Source: Lachnospiraceae bacterium UBA7050
GTDB lineage: Bacteria > Bacillota > Clostridia > Lachnospirales > Lachnospiraceae
DNA length: 28,243 nucleotides
Reading direction: 5' to 3'
Assembly (NCBI GenBank): GCA_002493905.1
Contig: DLAJ01000026.1
Coordinates: forward strand, 124,123 to 152,365
Part shown: one piece after another, positions 7,455 through 15,458 of the stretch
Numbering within the stretch: position 1 is the first letter of the stretch
How the letters are laid out: each line of letters opens with the position of its first letter
Position numbers and translations under genes: made by a program
The notes under the pieces: model-generated
Database searches by the model: none
Told to the model about the DNA's origin: nothing
Seen by the model: only the letters and a program-made list of their open reading frames with translations

Positions 7455-10234
7455 AACTGTTTCATAAACGCATCCTTTGGCATCGGTTTCCCGAAATAAT
7501 ATCCCTGAATCATGCGCACTTTCATTCCTTCCAGCAGATCGAGCTGTTCTTTCCGCTCAATCCCCTCCACGCAGACCGAGAGTCCAAGCGAAACGGCAAG
7601 CTCGGACACCATTTTGATAAACGACTGCGCATAGGAATCCCTGTCGAGGTCACGCACAAAGGTCTGATCGACCTTGATGACGTCGAGCGGCATCTCCTTC
7701 ATATGGTTCAGTGAAGAATACCCTGTTCCGAAATCGTCCAGAGCAATGCGTATCCCCAAATCCTTAATCCGTCCCAATATTTTTTTCATGCGTTCCATAT
7801 CGTTGATCGCAAGGCTTTCGGTCACTTCCAGTGTCAGGTTGTGCGGATTGATGCCGGATTCCGACACAACGCGCTCAACGGATTCCACAATATCGTTCTG
7901 TAAAAGCTGCACAACGGAAAGATTCACGTTCATTTTATATTTGGGATAACCGTGATCGTTCCATTCTTTCAGCGTCCGGCATGCTTCGGTCAGCACATGG
8001 TTTCCAATCGGATTGATCAGTCCTAAATACTCCGCAAGCGGAATGAAATCAGAAGGCGGGATGAATCCAAGCTCCGGAGAGTTCCAGCGTACCAGTGCCT
8101 CCGCACCCGTGCAGGGATGCCCCTTTAAGCTGATATCCACAATCGGCTGATAATAGATTTCAAAATCCGTACAGCCGTGCATCGCAGCGTCGCGCATGTT
8201 CTTTTCCATATTCAGACGCCTGCCGGAACCGGACTCAATGTCCTCCGTGTATTCCACGACACGGTTTTTGCCGCCGCGCTTCGCCTCATACATCGCCATA
8301 TCAGCCTTGCTGATCAGATCGTCCACGTCTTCCCCGCCATCCGGGTAGGTGATGACACCCATGCTCATTGTACAGTAATAATCACTGTTCTTTAAGTGCC
8401 ATGACCTTGAAAAAATATGTTGAATGTCTTCTATGATCATGTTGAGCCGCGGATATTTGTCCGCCGTCACAATGACGACAAACTCATCTCCGCCCATCCT
8501 GTAGCAGTTTTCCCTCAGTTCTTCAAGCCGCTGCAGGCTGCGGGCAATCTCCTTTAGCAGTTCGTCTCCGTATTGATGGCCAAGCCCGTCATTGATATGC
8601 TTAAAATCATCAAGGTCTAAATACAGAAGGGCGCCCCTCTTTTTCGCGCCGCGCGCATTATCAACCTCTACCGCAAGATCACGCTCGCAGCACAGCCTGT
8701 TATAAAGTCCTGTCAGATAATCCGTGTAGGCAAGCTGCTCGATCTTTTTCTGATACCTCTTCTTCTCTGTAATATCATAGGCGGCAGTAAGCGACGCTCT
8801 CGCCCCGTCCACCCACATGATCTGCGTTGTATAAAGATCATAGTGCTTCCCGTCCGCCTCGTTGTAAAATTCAAGCTTGTCCTGCGGCTGCGCGTTCTCC
8901 ACGGTATTCCGGATGCTGCTGCCCGCATCCCGGTCAAACGTCGCTTTCCATATTTGATTGACAAAGAGCATCCGGCCGCTCTCCGTCCCACGCACGCTGA
9001 TCGCGCATCCGACATGGTCAAGAATCACCTCTAAGGAATTGTGCGAACTGACAAGAGAGTTTTCCTGCATCCGCTTCACAAGCATGCTGTGTATGACCTG
9101 CACTGCGTCGTTCATAAAGCGGATTTCCTCAAGACTCCAGACACGCTCGCGCCGGCATTCCTGAAACGCCGCATACATGTCGGTCTGCCCGTCCACGACA
9201 AGCGGGAATGTCACCATCGCGCGGATGTGCGCTTCCTCCATCAGCCGCCGCTCTTCCGGACTGCATACCGTATTTGAGGAGATCACGTTTGTCCGCTCCC
9301 CCTGAAGAAGCAGCGGCCGTTTAATATTTTTTGTTTTTTCGAAAATAGAAAAGATACCGTTTCCGCACCACTCGGCAAGCACATCCGCCGTCTCTTTATC
9401 CGCATGTACCAAAAAGACCTGCGCGCTGCTGATGCCGAGATATTCTCCGACAATCCCTAAAAGCTGCTCCAGCACAAGTTCCACTCTGTTATCGCTTCCC
9501 AGAAGCTGCACGATTGCCGTCATTGCCTCCGCGCGCTTTAAGAGACTGCTCATATTCTCATTGTCCGTCTCCGTCCTTAAACGCTGCGCTTCCGTATCGG
9601 CAAGCGTATTTTTTACGGAAAGCATGCTCTTCGCCGTCAGGCGCATGATGTCGAGCGTATCAAAAAAACGCTGCTCATCCGTACGGCGTTTCACGCCGGT
9701 CAGAAGCTTCACGCAGCGTCCGTCAGTTTCTCCGGTGTCGTGCCGCGCCTCTCGCAAGAAAGCGTCTGCCCCAGTGTCCTGCCGCGCCTCTCGCAAGAAA
9801 GCGTCTGCCCCGGTATCCTGCCGCGCCTCTCGCACAAAAGCATCTGCCCCTCCGTGCTGCATGTCCGCCCCCGGCACATCCGTTACGGCGCACACGACCC
9901 AGTACAGCACAAAATCCTCGCGGACACGCACCCTAAACGCCGCAAGCTTCACATTCTCATAGGCGGTACGCTCCACGACCTGCTCTTCGAGCGACTTGCC
10001 CACCACTCTGTCATAGACACGAAAAAACGCATCCTGACCGAGTTTCTCATATAACAGGCGCACATCATCCTCGTCGCCTGTCATCTCCGTCAGCATGCGT
10101 CCTCTTTCATCCATAACCATGGAATAAACATTTGCAACACTGCAAAATCTCTCCTGCATGCGTTTTAATAATTCTTTATCCAAAACTTCTTCCGCCGGCA
10201 GACTTCCCTGCCCGCTGTTTCGCTTCACATCCAT
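7424..10234 (-). CDS. GGDEF-EAL c-di-GMP turnover protein with GAF and PAS-like sensor regions
   Basis: A 936-aa soluble signalling protein; no membrane segment seen. Order: an N-terminal ligand-sensor-like region (20-130, PocR-like in feel but not certain), a 13-aa repeat stretch, a helical linker, a GAF domain (~230-390), a PAS domain (~400-520, ending ITEKKRYQKKIEQLAYTD), then GGDEF (~525-690) and EAL (~695-930). The cyclase signature RMGGDEFVV is intact, but the usual RxxD inhibitory site upstream reads RENC. The phosphodiesterase has GAEALVRW, NVNLS, LEVTES, LDDFGTGYSS, KVDQTF, VEGIE and QGYYFGKP, so catalytic residues look complete. It heads the run leading to the DHH, glnS, DUF2225 and MocR genes. 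Which activity dominates cannot be read from sequence; loss of the I-site would remove product inhibition of any cyclase activity. Confidence 0.93.
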   Translation of the reverse strand: MDVKRNSGQGSLPAEEVLDKELLKRMQERFCSVANVYSMVMDERGRMLTEMTGDEDDVRLLYEKLGQDAFFRVYDRVVGKSLEEQVVERTAYENVKLAAFRVRVREDFVLYWVVCAVTDVPGADMQHGGADAFVREARQDTGADAFLREARQDTGADAFLREARHDTGETDGRCVKLLTGVKRRTDEQRFFDTLDIMRLTAKSMLSVKNTLADTEAQRLRTETDNENMSSLLKRAEAMTAIVQLLGSDNRVELVLEQLLGIVGEYLGISSAQVFLVHADKETADVLAEWCGNGIFSIFEKTKNIKRPLLLQGERTNVISSNTVCSPEERRLMEEAHIRAMVTFPLVVDGQTDMYAAFQECRRERVWSLEEIRFMNDAVQVIHSMLVKRMQENSLVSSHNSLEVILDHVGCAISVRGTESGRMLFVNQIWKATFDRDAGSSIRNTVENAQPQDKLEFYNEADGKHYDLYTTQIMWVDGARASLTAAYDITEKKRYQKKIEQLAYTDYLTGLYNRLCCERDLAVEVDNARGAKKRGALLYLDLDDFKHINDGLGHQYGDELLKEIARSLQRLEELRENCYRMGGDEFVVIVTADKYPRLNMIIEDIQHIFSRSWHLKNSDYYCTMSMGVITYPDGGEDVDDLISKADMAMYEAKRGGKNRVVEYTEDIESGSGRRLNMEKNMRDAAMHGCTDFEIYYQPIVDISLKGHPCTGAEALVRWNSPELGFIPPSDFIPLAEYLGLINPIGNHVLTEACRTLKEWNDHGYPKYKMNVNLSVVQLLQNDIVESVERVVSESGINPHNLTLEVTESLAINDMERMKKILGRIKDLGIRIALDDFGTGYSSLNHMKEMPLDVIKVDQTFVRDLDRDSYAQSFIKMVSELAVSLGLSVCVEGIERKEQLDLLEGMKVRMIQGYYFGKPMPKDAFMKQFAPKTEKGKD
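9735..9851 (-). repeat. 39-bp in-frame tandem repeat inside the GGDEF-EAL gene
   Basis: Three adjacent 39-bp units (9735-9773, 9774-9812, 9813-9851) encode three copies of GADAFxREARxDT between the N-terminal sensor region and the helical linker. Units one and two differ at two or three bases and the third at a few more, so the array is fairly young. Because 39 is a multiple of three, copy-number change would alter linker length without a frameshift. Confidence 0.95.
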
Positions 10235-10418
10235 ACCCCGCCCCCTGCCGCATTCCGGTATTACAGCTTACTGCATTACAGCTTGCTGCCATGGCAATTC
10301 ATTGCAATCCCGGCACTGCGTGATCATACCGCCGTCTGACAGGGGCATCCGCGCCTTTGTCAAATAACGATACTCTTATTTTACAGGATACGACATATAA
10401 AAGCAACAAAAAACAAAG

Positions 10419-11135
10419 TCAAAAACATTCGGTTCTTTTTTCTATCCATACTGCATATAAAAGCGAAACAATCGTAAGCGCCGCCGCTCCAGCAATACCA
10501 TATATTTTAGAGCCCCCGACGGCAAACGCGCTGAGGGAATTGATGACGCTGTGCGTCACAATACAAGGAATCAGGCTCTTCGAGCGGTAAAAAATAATTG
10601 TAAAAAGAAAACCAAGCGCCACCGCGTAACAAATCTGCAGCAGGGTCGGACCTATTTCCGCCCCGTTTAAGAGATTGACAATATGACCGATTCCAAACGT
10701 GATGCTCGAAATGACAACTGCCTGTTTCACGTTATCTTTGCATAGCGCCTGAAACAAAAAGCCGCGGAAAATAACTTCCTCCAGAAATCCCACGCACAGC
10801 ATGCTGATTACATAAAGCACCGTCTCCAAAACGGACATTTTCAGGGCAGCTCCGCGCCACAGATTTGTGGACGCGATCAGAATAAGCGGCAGAAAATACA
10901 GATATTTTTTGTATTCTATGGACACTCTGGCAAGCCCATATTTTTCTTTCAGATTGTTTTTTCCGATCCATACGAAAAGAAAAACCGTCATTACAACCGT
11001 GAGTGGCGCCGTGACGGCCTTTGCGGTCCCAAGTGTATCGGAAATCTGGTCTGCTGCGCTGAGCAGAACCACGTACAAAACGATCCAGACAATGGAAAAA
11101 GTAAGTTCATTTTTTTGATATAGCCGGGTCATCAT
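10419..11135 (-). CDS. CPBP family intramembrane glutamic protease (CAAX protease/Abi family)
   Basis: A 238-aa polytopic membrane protein with about six to eight hydrophobic segments. The family motifs are all present: EEVIFRG (Glu119-Glu120...Arg124), FGIGH (Phe147...His151) and HSVIN (His195...Asn199). These are the catalytic positions of Rce1-type intramembrane proteases. In Gram-positives such proteins act in CAAX-like processing, bacteriocin self-immunity or signal peptide clearance; nothing here indicates the substrate. The start codon directly follows the TetR stop (TGATG, 1-nt overlap), so the two are translated together and the protease is probably under the repressor's control. Two ATGs stand in tandem at the start; the first is used. 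Confidence 0.9.
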   Translation of the reverse strand: MMTRLYQKNELTFSIVWIVLYVVLLSAADQISDTLGTAKAVTAPLTVVMTVFLFVWIGKNNLKEKYGLARVSIEYKKYLYFLPLILIASTNLWRGAALKMSVLETVLYVISMLCVGFLEEVIFRGFLFQALCKDNVKQAVVISSITFGIGHIVNLLNGAEIGPTLLQICYAVALGFLFTIIFYRSKSLIPCIVTHSVINSLSAFAVGGSKIYGIAGAAALTIVSLLYAVWIEKRTECF

Positions 11136-11695
11136 CAGTCCTCCTTCATGCTGTGGCAGATTCCCTCAAACGCGCGCGTAAGGTCCTCCGCGACTGCATG
11201 TTCATCATATTCCATGGCGTTGTTTGCAAGCATCCCCGCGTAACCGTGAACAAGAAGAAAGAGCAGACGGAAGATCGTTTTTGCCTGCTCTTCGCCAACC
11301 GAGGCTTCCTCTTCCAGTACGGTAAGGATCGGTCGCAGTTCTGCCGCATTGATCAGGTCATTCAGATTCTGTCCCGAAAAACCGCCGGATTGAAAGAGCA
11401 GACGAAAAAGCTGCTTCTCCTGCTGCGCAAAACGAACATAAGAAAGCCCCATCTGAAGCATTGGTTCTGCACCCTGCGTATCCATAAGGTATGCAGTGTG
11501 GTATGCGTCCGCTTTTTGGTACACTGCCGTCTTCAGTTCTTCAATCGTCTGAAAGTGATACATAACAGGCTGCGTGGAGCACCCCAGCTTTTCCGCAACG
11601 GCACGGGCGTTCACATGCTCCATCCCGCCTTCCCTCGCCAGTTCAAACCCTGCATCCACGATCATCTGCTTTGTGATTTTCGCTTTCGGCGGCAT
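11135..11695 (-). CDS. TetR/AcrR-family transcriptional regulator
   Basis: A 186-aa one-component regulator. Residues 6-50 are the helix-turn-helix domain (TKQMIVDAGFELAREGGMEHVNARAVAEKLGCSTQPVMYHF), with the recognition helix around STQPVMYHF. The remainder is an all-helical ligand/dimer domain. A strong ribosome binding site (GGAGGGAG, 7 nt before ATG) is present. It is first in a two-gene operon with the CPBP protease and sits behind a consensus promoter whose start-site region holds a perfect palindrome, so autoregulation is likely. The inducer is unknown. Confidence 0.93.
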   Translation of the reverse strand: MPPKAKITKQMIVDAGFELAREGGMEHVNARAVAEKLGCSTQPVMYHFQTIEELKTAVYQKADAYHTAYLMDTQGAEPMLQMGLSYVRFAQQEKQLFRLLFQSGGFSGQNLNDLINAAELRPILTVLEEEASVGEEQAKTIFRLLFLLVHGYAGMLANNAMEYDEHAVAEDLTRAFEGICHSMKED

Positions 11696-11737
11696 GTCGG
11701 TTCTCCCTCCCCGATTTCATCACGCGATTGTAACATT

Positions 11738-11780
11738 TGTTATATAACATGTATTATAAAACATTTTTCCCGGTTGTCAA
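11738..11780 (-). promoter_or_regulatory. sigma-A promoter with palindromic operator for the TetR-CPBP operon
   Basis: On the minus strand TTGACA (11780-11775), a 16-bp spacer and TATAAT (11758-11753) match the consensus exactly. Just downstream, across the expected transcription start, is the perfect 12-bp palindrome TGTTATATAACA (11749-11738). That position suits repression by the TetR protein encoded 43 bp further on. The sites are seen directly; the binding partner is inferred. Confidence 0.8.
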
Positions 11781-11847
11781 TGCTTTTCTGATCCGTTCCC
11801 GAATCGTTTTCTGATAAACACTGATTCAGACTTTCGACGCCTGTCCT

Positions 11848-11943
11848 TTACAAGGTAAAGTCCGCATAATACTCGTTTTCGTCATAATCCCCCGTACCGC
11901 TGAAATTCATTTTCTCTTTTACGATGCGGTACATCCCGGGCAT
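11848..11943 (-). other. 31-codon ORF after the VWA gene, unclear
   Basis: A short ORF (MPGMYRIVKEKMNFSG...YDENEYYADFTL) starts 9 nt after the VWA gene's stop codon. There is no ribosome binding site, and it ends in a small inverted repeat CTTTAC-AAG-GTAAAG. It may be the leftover tail of a lost gene. I give it little weight as a real gene. Confidence 0.2.
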
Positions 11944-11952
11944 AGGAATGAT

Positions 11953-13758
11953 TTACCAGCCCCAGCCGCCGTCTGTGTCCATATCACGCCATTCCCTCGC
12001 TGCATCATCATTCATCTCCAATATTTCCATCATCTCTATAAACTCTTCTTTGTACTCGTCGCCGCCCAGATTGATGTCTCCGGCCAATTCAATCACATCC
12101 GCGATCTGCATATTCCCACAATATTCGCTCTCTCTAAGCACCATGCCGAACGCCGCGACACAGGATGCAAAGCGAATATTCTCCGACGGCACTCTTGAAT
12201 AGCTCTCACGCCCGATCTCATAGTCAAACGGCACGCTCACATCGCCGTCCGGCTTTTTACAACGGATGTGAAGCGTTCCGACATTTCCATGCTCCAGTGC
12301 GGACCGCATATCTCCACGCACAAGACGGATCTCATAGAGTGCCGTCACGCTGTGACCGGCTCCGACCTCTCCCGCATCCTTCGTATCGTCCGTGAAATCT
12401 TCCGCCGCAAGCGCCCGGTTCTCATATCCGATCAGGCGGTACTCGCTCACAATATCGCTGTTAAATTCCACCTGAAGTTTCACATCCTTTGCCACCGTGA
12501 CGATTGTCGCGCCCAGCTCTTCGACGAGTACCTTGCGCGCCTCACTTAAGGAGTCAATATAGGCATAATTTCCGTTTCCCTTATCCGCAAGCGTCTCCAT
12601 CCGGTTATCTTTGATATTTCCGGTTCCGAAGCCAAGTACGGATAAAAAGATGCCGCTCTGCCTTTCTGTCTCCACAAGATGCTCCAGCTCCTGTACGGAT
12701 GTTAATCCGACATTTAAGTCTCCATCCGTCGCCAGAATAATCCGGTTGTTGCCGCCTTCAATAAAGTAATCCCGCGCAATGGAGTAGGCGGTCACGATTC
12801 CTGCACTGCCGTTCGTTGAGCCGCTTGCCTCTAATGCATTCAGGGCGTCGATGATCCTGTCCGTTTCATTTCCCTTTGCGCCCGTCAGCACAACCTCATC
12901 CTCGCCCGCATACGTCACGATCGAAACGCGGTCCTTCGACGTTAAGCTGGATGCCAGCATCGCAAAGGACTGCTGAAGCAGCGGCAGCTTATCCGCGTCA
13001 TACATCGAACCGGAAACATCGATCAGGAAAACAAGATTCGAGGGCGCCGCATCGGAAAAATCAATTGCCTCGGTCTGAAGCCCGATCTGCAGCAGATAAC
13101 TGTCCTCGTTCCATGGACAGGCTGCGATTTCCGTATTGACGCCGAACGGCTCCCCTGCGCGTGGTCCGTGATAATCATAGTGAAAATAATTCAGCATCTC
13201 TTCAATACGGACACTGTCCGCCGGAATATCCCATGATGTCCATGACGACATGATCATCCGGCGCAGGTTACTGTAAGAAGCCGTATCGACGTCCGCCGAA
13301 AATGTGGAAAGAGGCTCCTCCCGCACACTGACAAACGCATTTTCCGTGATCTCGGTATATTCTTCTCCATATTGCTGTCCGCCTTCCACATAGGGCGGTT
13401 CCGATATATAACCGTAAGAATCAGATTCCGCCTCATCGCAGGACATGTCGGTGTTATAAAGCATGCCGTCCGTATAACCGCCGTCTTCAGCCGGAGCTGT
13501 CAGATTGTCCGATCCCGAATCTGCGCCTTCCGTCCCGCCCGAACCTTCCGTGCTTCCTCCATTCTGTGTCATGGATGTGTCCGGCGCCGTCATCTGCGCC
13601 GCATCGGCATTTCCGTTTTCCGACGGCAGGAGCCCCTGCGTCTCTCTGCCGTCACCTGTATTTGCAGTGTCCGACTCTTTGCTCTTCCCGCAGCCGTCAA
13701 GCATCCCTGCCATCAGGCAGAGTCCCAATCCCAATACCGCTAACTTTTTCTTCCTCAT
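11953..13758 (-). CDS. YfbK-like VWA-domain lipoprotein (von Willebrand type A, DUF3520)
   Basis: A 601-aa exported lipoprotein. The ATG at 13758 is chosen over one eight codons earlier because GGGAGGG lies 7 nt upstream. A signal peptide ends at a lipobox-like MLDGC (Cys23; Asp two before Cys is unusual). A long Gly/Ser/Thr/Asp-rich linker to ~135 follows, then the YfbK-type N-terminal module (FSADVDTASYSNLRRM...VRIEEMLNYFHYDY). The VWA domain has an intact MIDAS (DVSGS at 247-251, later ATDGD), and a DUF3520-type C-terminal region ends in GGWGW. Metal-dependent adhesion of a partner protein or surface ligand is the family expectation; the ligand is unknown. In many genomes YfbK-like genes travel with sigma/anti-sigma pairs, and one lies 3.5 kb upstream here, but whether they are linked is inference. 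Confidence 0.9.
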   Translation of the reverse strand: MRKKKLAVLGLGLCLMAGMLDGCGKSKESDTANTGDGRETQGLLPSENGNADAAQMTAPDTSMTQNGGSTEGSGGTEGADSGSDNLTAPAEDGGYTDGMLYNTDMSCDEAESDSYGYISEPPYVEGGQQYGEEYTEITENAFVSVREEPLSTFSADVDTASYSNLRRMIMSSWTSWDIPADSVRIEEMLNYFHYDYHGPRAGEPFGVNTEIAACPWNEDSYLLQIGLQTEAIDFSDAAPSNLVFLIDVSGSMYDADKLPLLQQSFAMLASSLTSKDRVSIVTYAGEDEVVLTGAKGNETDRIIDALNALEASGSTNGSAGIVTAYSIARDYFIEGGNNRIILATDGDLNVGLTSVQELEHLVETERQSGIFLSVLGFGTGNIKDNRMETLADKGNGNYAYIDSLSEARKVLVEELGATIVTVAKDVKLQVEFNSDIVSEYRLIGYENRALAAEDFTDDTKDAGEVGAGHSVTALYEIRLVRGDMRSALEHGNVGTLHIRCKKPDGDVSVPFDYEIGRESYSRVPSENIRFASCVAAFGMVLRESEYCGNMQIADVIELAGDINLGGDEYKEEFIEMMEILEMNDDAAREWRDMDTDGGWGW

Positions 13759-13852
13759 AACAAATCCCTCCCTTTTGTGCATTTCCTGTCATCTATAACA
13801 GATACGCACAAATCGGGAGGGATTTATGGGGTTTTGGAAATTTTTATCACAT

Positions 13853-14497
13853 TTATTTTTTGTCTGCTTTCGGTGCCGGGTCGGTCAGCTCCGGAATGGC
13901 TCCGCCTGCGATTGCCCACAGATACAGACTCGCTGCAGTGCCGTACGGTGAATAGCGCCTGCGATACTTTTCAAATTTGGCACGGTCGATGTTTCGATGC
14001 CGGTACAGCATCCGCATGCCGCGCAGGATCGCCAGATCTCCATAGCTCACGACATCCGGTCTCTGCATACAGAATATCATCAGCATTTCTGCCGTCCAGA
14101 CGCCGATTCCTTTTAATGAAGATAACGCCCGAATGACCTCCTCATCGCTCATCTGCCAGAGCGCCTGGGGCTCAAATTCGCCGCTCTTTACCTTTTCTGC
14201 AAAATCCCTGATATACTCAACTTTCCGGTAGCTCATGCCGACGCCCTGCAGTTCCTCCCTGCCAAGCGAAAGGATGCTGTCTGCATTCACGATGCCAATC
14301 CGCCCGGTCAGACGGTTCCACAACGTCTCCTGCGCCGCAGTGGAAATCTGCTGCGCCATGATCTGATGAACAACCGCGGCAAACAAGTCCGCATCCACGG
14401 TCCGGTTGACATGACCTATTCGGTCAATCGCTTCTCCGAGACGTTTATCCCTGCTTTTTAGGTATTCGGTTTCTTTTTCTCCGTACTCCACATACAT
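13853..14497 (-). CDS. DNA-3-methyladenine glycosylase, AlkA-like (HhH-GPD)
   Basis: A 214-aa base-excision repair glycosylase that would remove alkylated purines. The helix-hairpin-helix is SLKGIGVWTAEML (~127-139), and the catalytic aspartate is in SYGDLAILRGMRMLYRHR (Asp154). The N-terminal MAQQISTAAQETLWNRL is typical of the family, and the length suits a short AlkA without the N-terminal beta domain. It lies 43 nt after the tyrosine phosphatase gene in the same direction, likely one transcript. There is no Ada-type regulator nearby. Substrate range cannot be judged from sequence. Confidence 0.92.
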   Translation of the reverse strand: MYVEYGEKETEYLKSRDKRLGEAIDRIGHVNRTVDADLFAAVVHQIMAQQISTAAQETLWNRLTGRIGIVNADSILSLGREELQGVGMSYRKVEYIRDFAEKVKSGEFEPQALWQMSDEEVIRALSSLKGIGVWTAEMLMIFCMQRPDVVSYGDLAILRGMRMLYRHRNIDRAKFEKYRRRYSPYGTAASLYLWAIAGGAIPELTDPAPKADKK

Positions 14498-14540
14498 GAG
14501 TCACTTCCTCCGGTTGTCAAATCCGACAACTTCCTTTTAA

Positions 14541-15116
14541 TCAATCAAGCTGACGCAGCAGCCGCTCGATCGTTTCCCTGTGCGGCGTGATGATCTCAAG
14601 GTCCACCTCTGGATGCGCATCCACATATGCCGCGAGCATTTCCATTAAATTGTCTTTCGACTTCATATAATCTTCTATGATAATTTCCTCACTGAATCCA
14701 AGGCGTTTCAGGAGCAACGCCGATACGACGCCCGTGCGGTCCTTCCCCGCCGTGCAGAAATAGAGCACGTTCGTTTCGGCATTCATGATTGTATGAAGAA
14801 TCTTCTCCATCTGCTCATCCACCATCTGACGGTATACCGTATGCAGATGTTCCATCGATTTTGGCGTATCACCGCCGCCCGTAACCGGAAGATGATGATA
14901 CCGAAAACCGTCCCGCCCTTTCAGACAGCACGGCTTTTCCCTCACCTCTTCCTCCGACCGCAGGTCCACAAGCGTGACGACATGATGCCCGCGCAGCCAT
15001 TGGATTTCCGGTTCCGTCAGGCTGAGCGGAACGTCGCTCCTGATATACCGCATGCTGCCGGTCGGCAGCACACGCGTATTTTTTGTCGATTGAAATAAGG
15101 AATCCTTTTGTCCCAT
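14541..15116 (-). CDS. tyrosine-protein phosphatase (Y_phosphatase3-like)
   Basis: A 191-aa cytoplasmic phosphatase with the Cys-x5-Arg P-loop CTAGKDRTG (Cys121, Arg127) and an upstream VTLVDLRSEEEV segment typical of the bacterial dual-specificity group. The family hydrolyses phosphotyrosine, and some members act on phosphoinositides or phospho-Ser/Thr. A start at 15116 is supported by GGGGGAG about 10 nt upstream. It is divergent from the XRE-methyltransferase gene and followed by the DNA glycosylase gene. No tyrosine kinase or capsule gene is in view, so the target is unknown. Confidence 0.9.
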   Translation of the reverse strand: MGQKDSLFQSTKNTRVLPTGSMRYIRSDVPLSLTEPEIQWLRGHHVVTLVDLRSEEEVREKPCCLKGRDGFRYHHLPVTGGGDTPKSMEHLHTVYRQMVDEQMEKILHTIMNAETNVLYFCTAGKDRTGVVSALLLKRLGFSEEIIIEDYMKSKDNLMEMLAAYVDAHPEVDLEIITPHRETIERLLRQLD

Positions 15117-15206
15117 GCGCAGATTTCTCCCCCGTACCGCTCTGCACCCGGTAAACAGGGTGCAGAATTATTATATCGGAAATGCCAATCGGTTACAATA
15201 TAAAAC

Positions 15207-15228
15207 ATGTTAGCTAAAATGTTAGCTA
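15207..15228. repeat. paired 10-bp direct repeat upstream of the tyrosine phosphatase gene
   Basis: ATGTTAGCTA occurs at 15207-15216 and again at 15219-15228, a 12-bp period, in the AT-rich divergent intergenic region (15117-15458). The spacing of about one helical turn suits a regulator binding tandem sites. No regulator can be named. Confidence 0.5.
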
Positions 15229-15337
15229 TGAAAATACATTATAAAAATATTATGCAAAATGTTTAATCAATATATTTTAACCAAATGTTTTTTCAACCGC
15301 CGGGTGAATTTCCAAACCGGATTCTCCTGCCGCGTTA

Positions 15338-15366
15338 TTGAAATAGGATTTCAAACATATTAAGAT
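15338..15366 (+). promoter_or_regulatory. candidate promoter for the XRE-methyltransferase gene
   Basis: TTGAAA (15338-15343), a 17-bp spacer and TAAGAT (15361-15366) resemble a sigma-A promoter with three mismatches in total, 93 nt before the start codon. It is the best match seen in the divergent region on this strand. Confidence 0.45.
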
Positions 15367-15458
15367 AAGTGCAAAACAGCAAAGCCAGTCATCACACATC
15401 CTCATTCATGAGCGATTGAGAAACGTTCCACTGCCAATCAGCGCGGAAAGGAGCCTGC

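Noticed and set aside
9735..9851. CRISPR array
   Set aside because: The 39-bp units are directly adjacent with no spacers and are translated in frame; no CRISPR array was found anywhere in the window.
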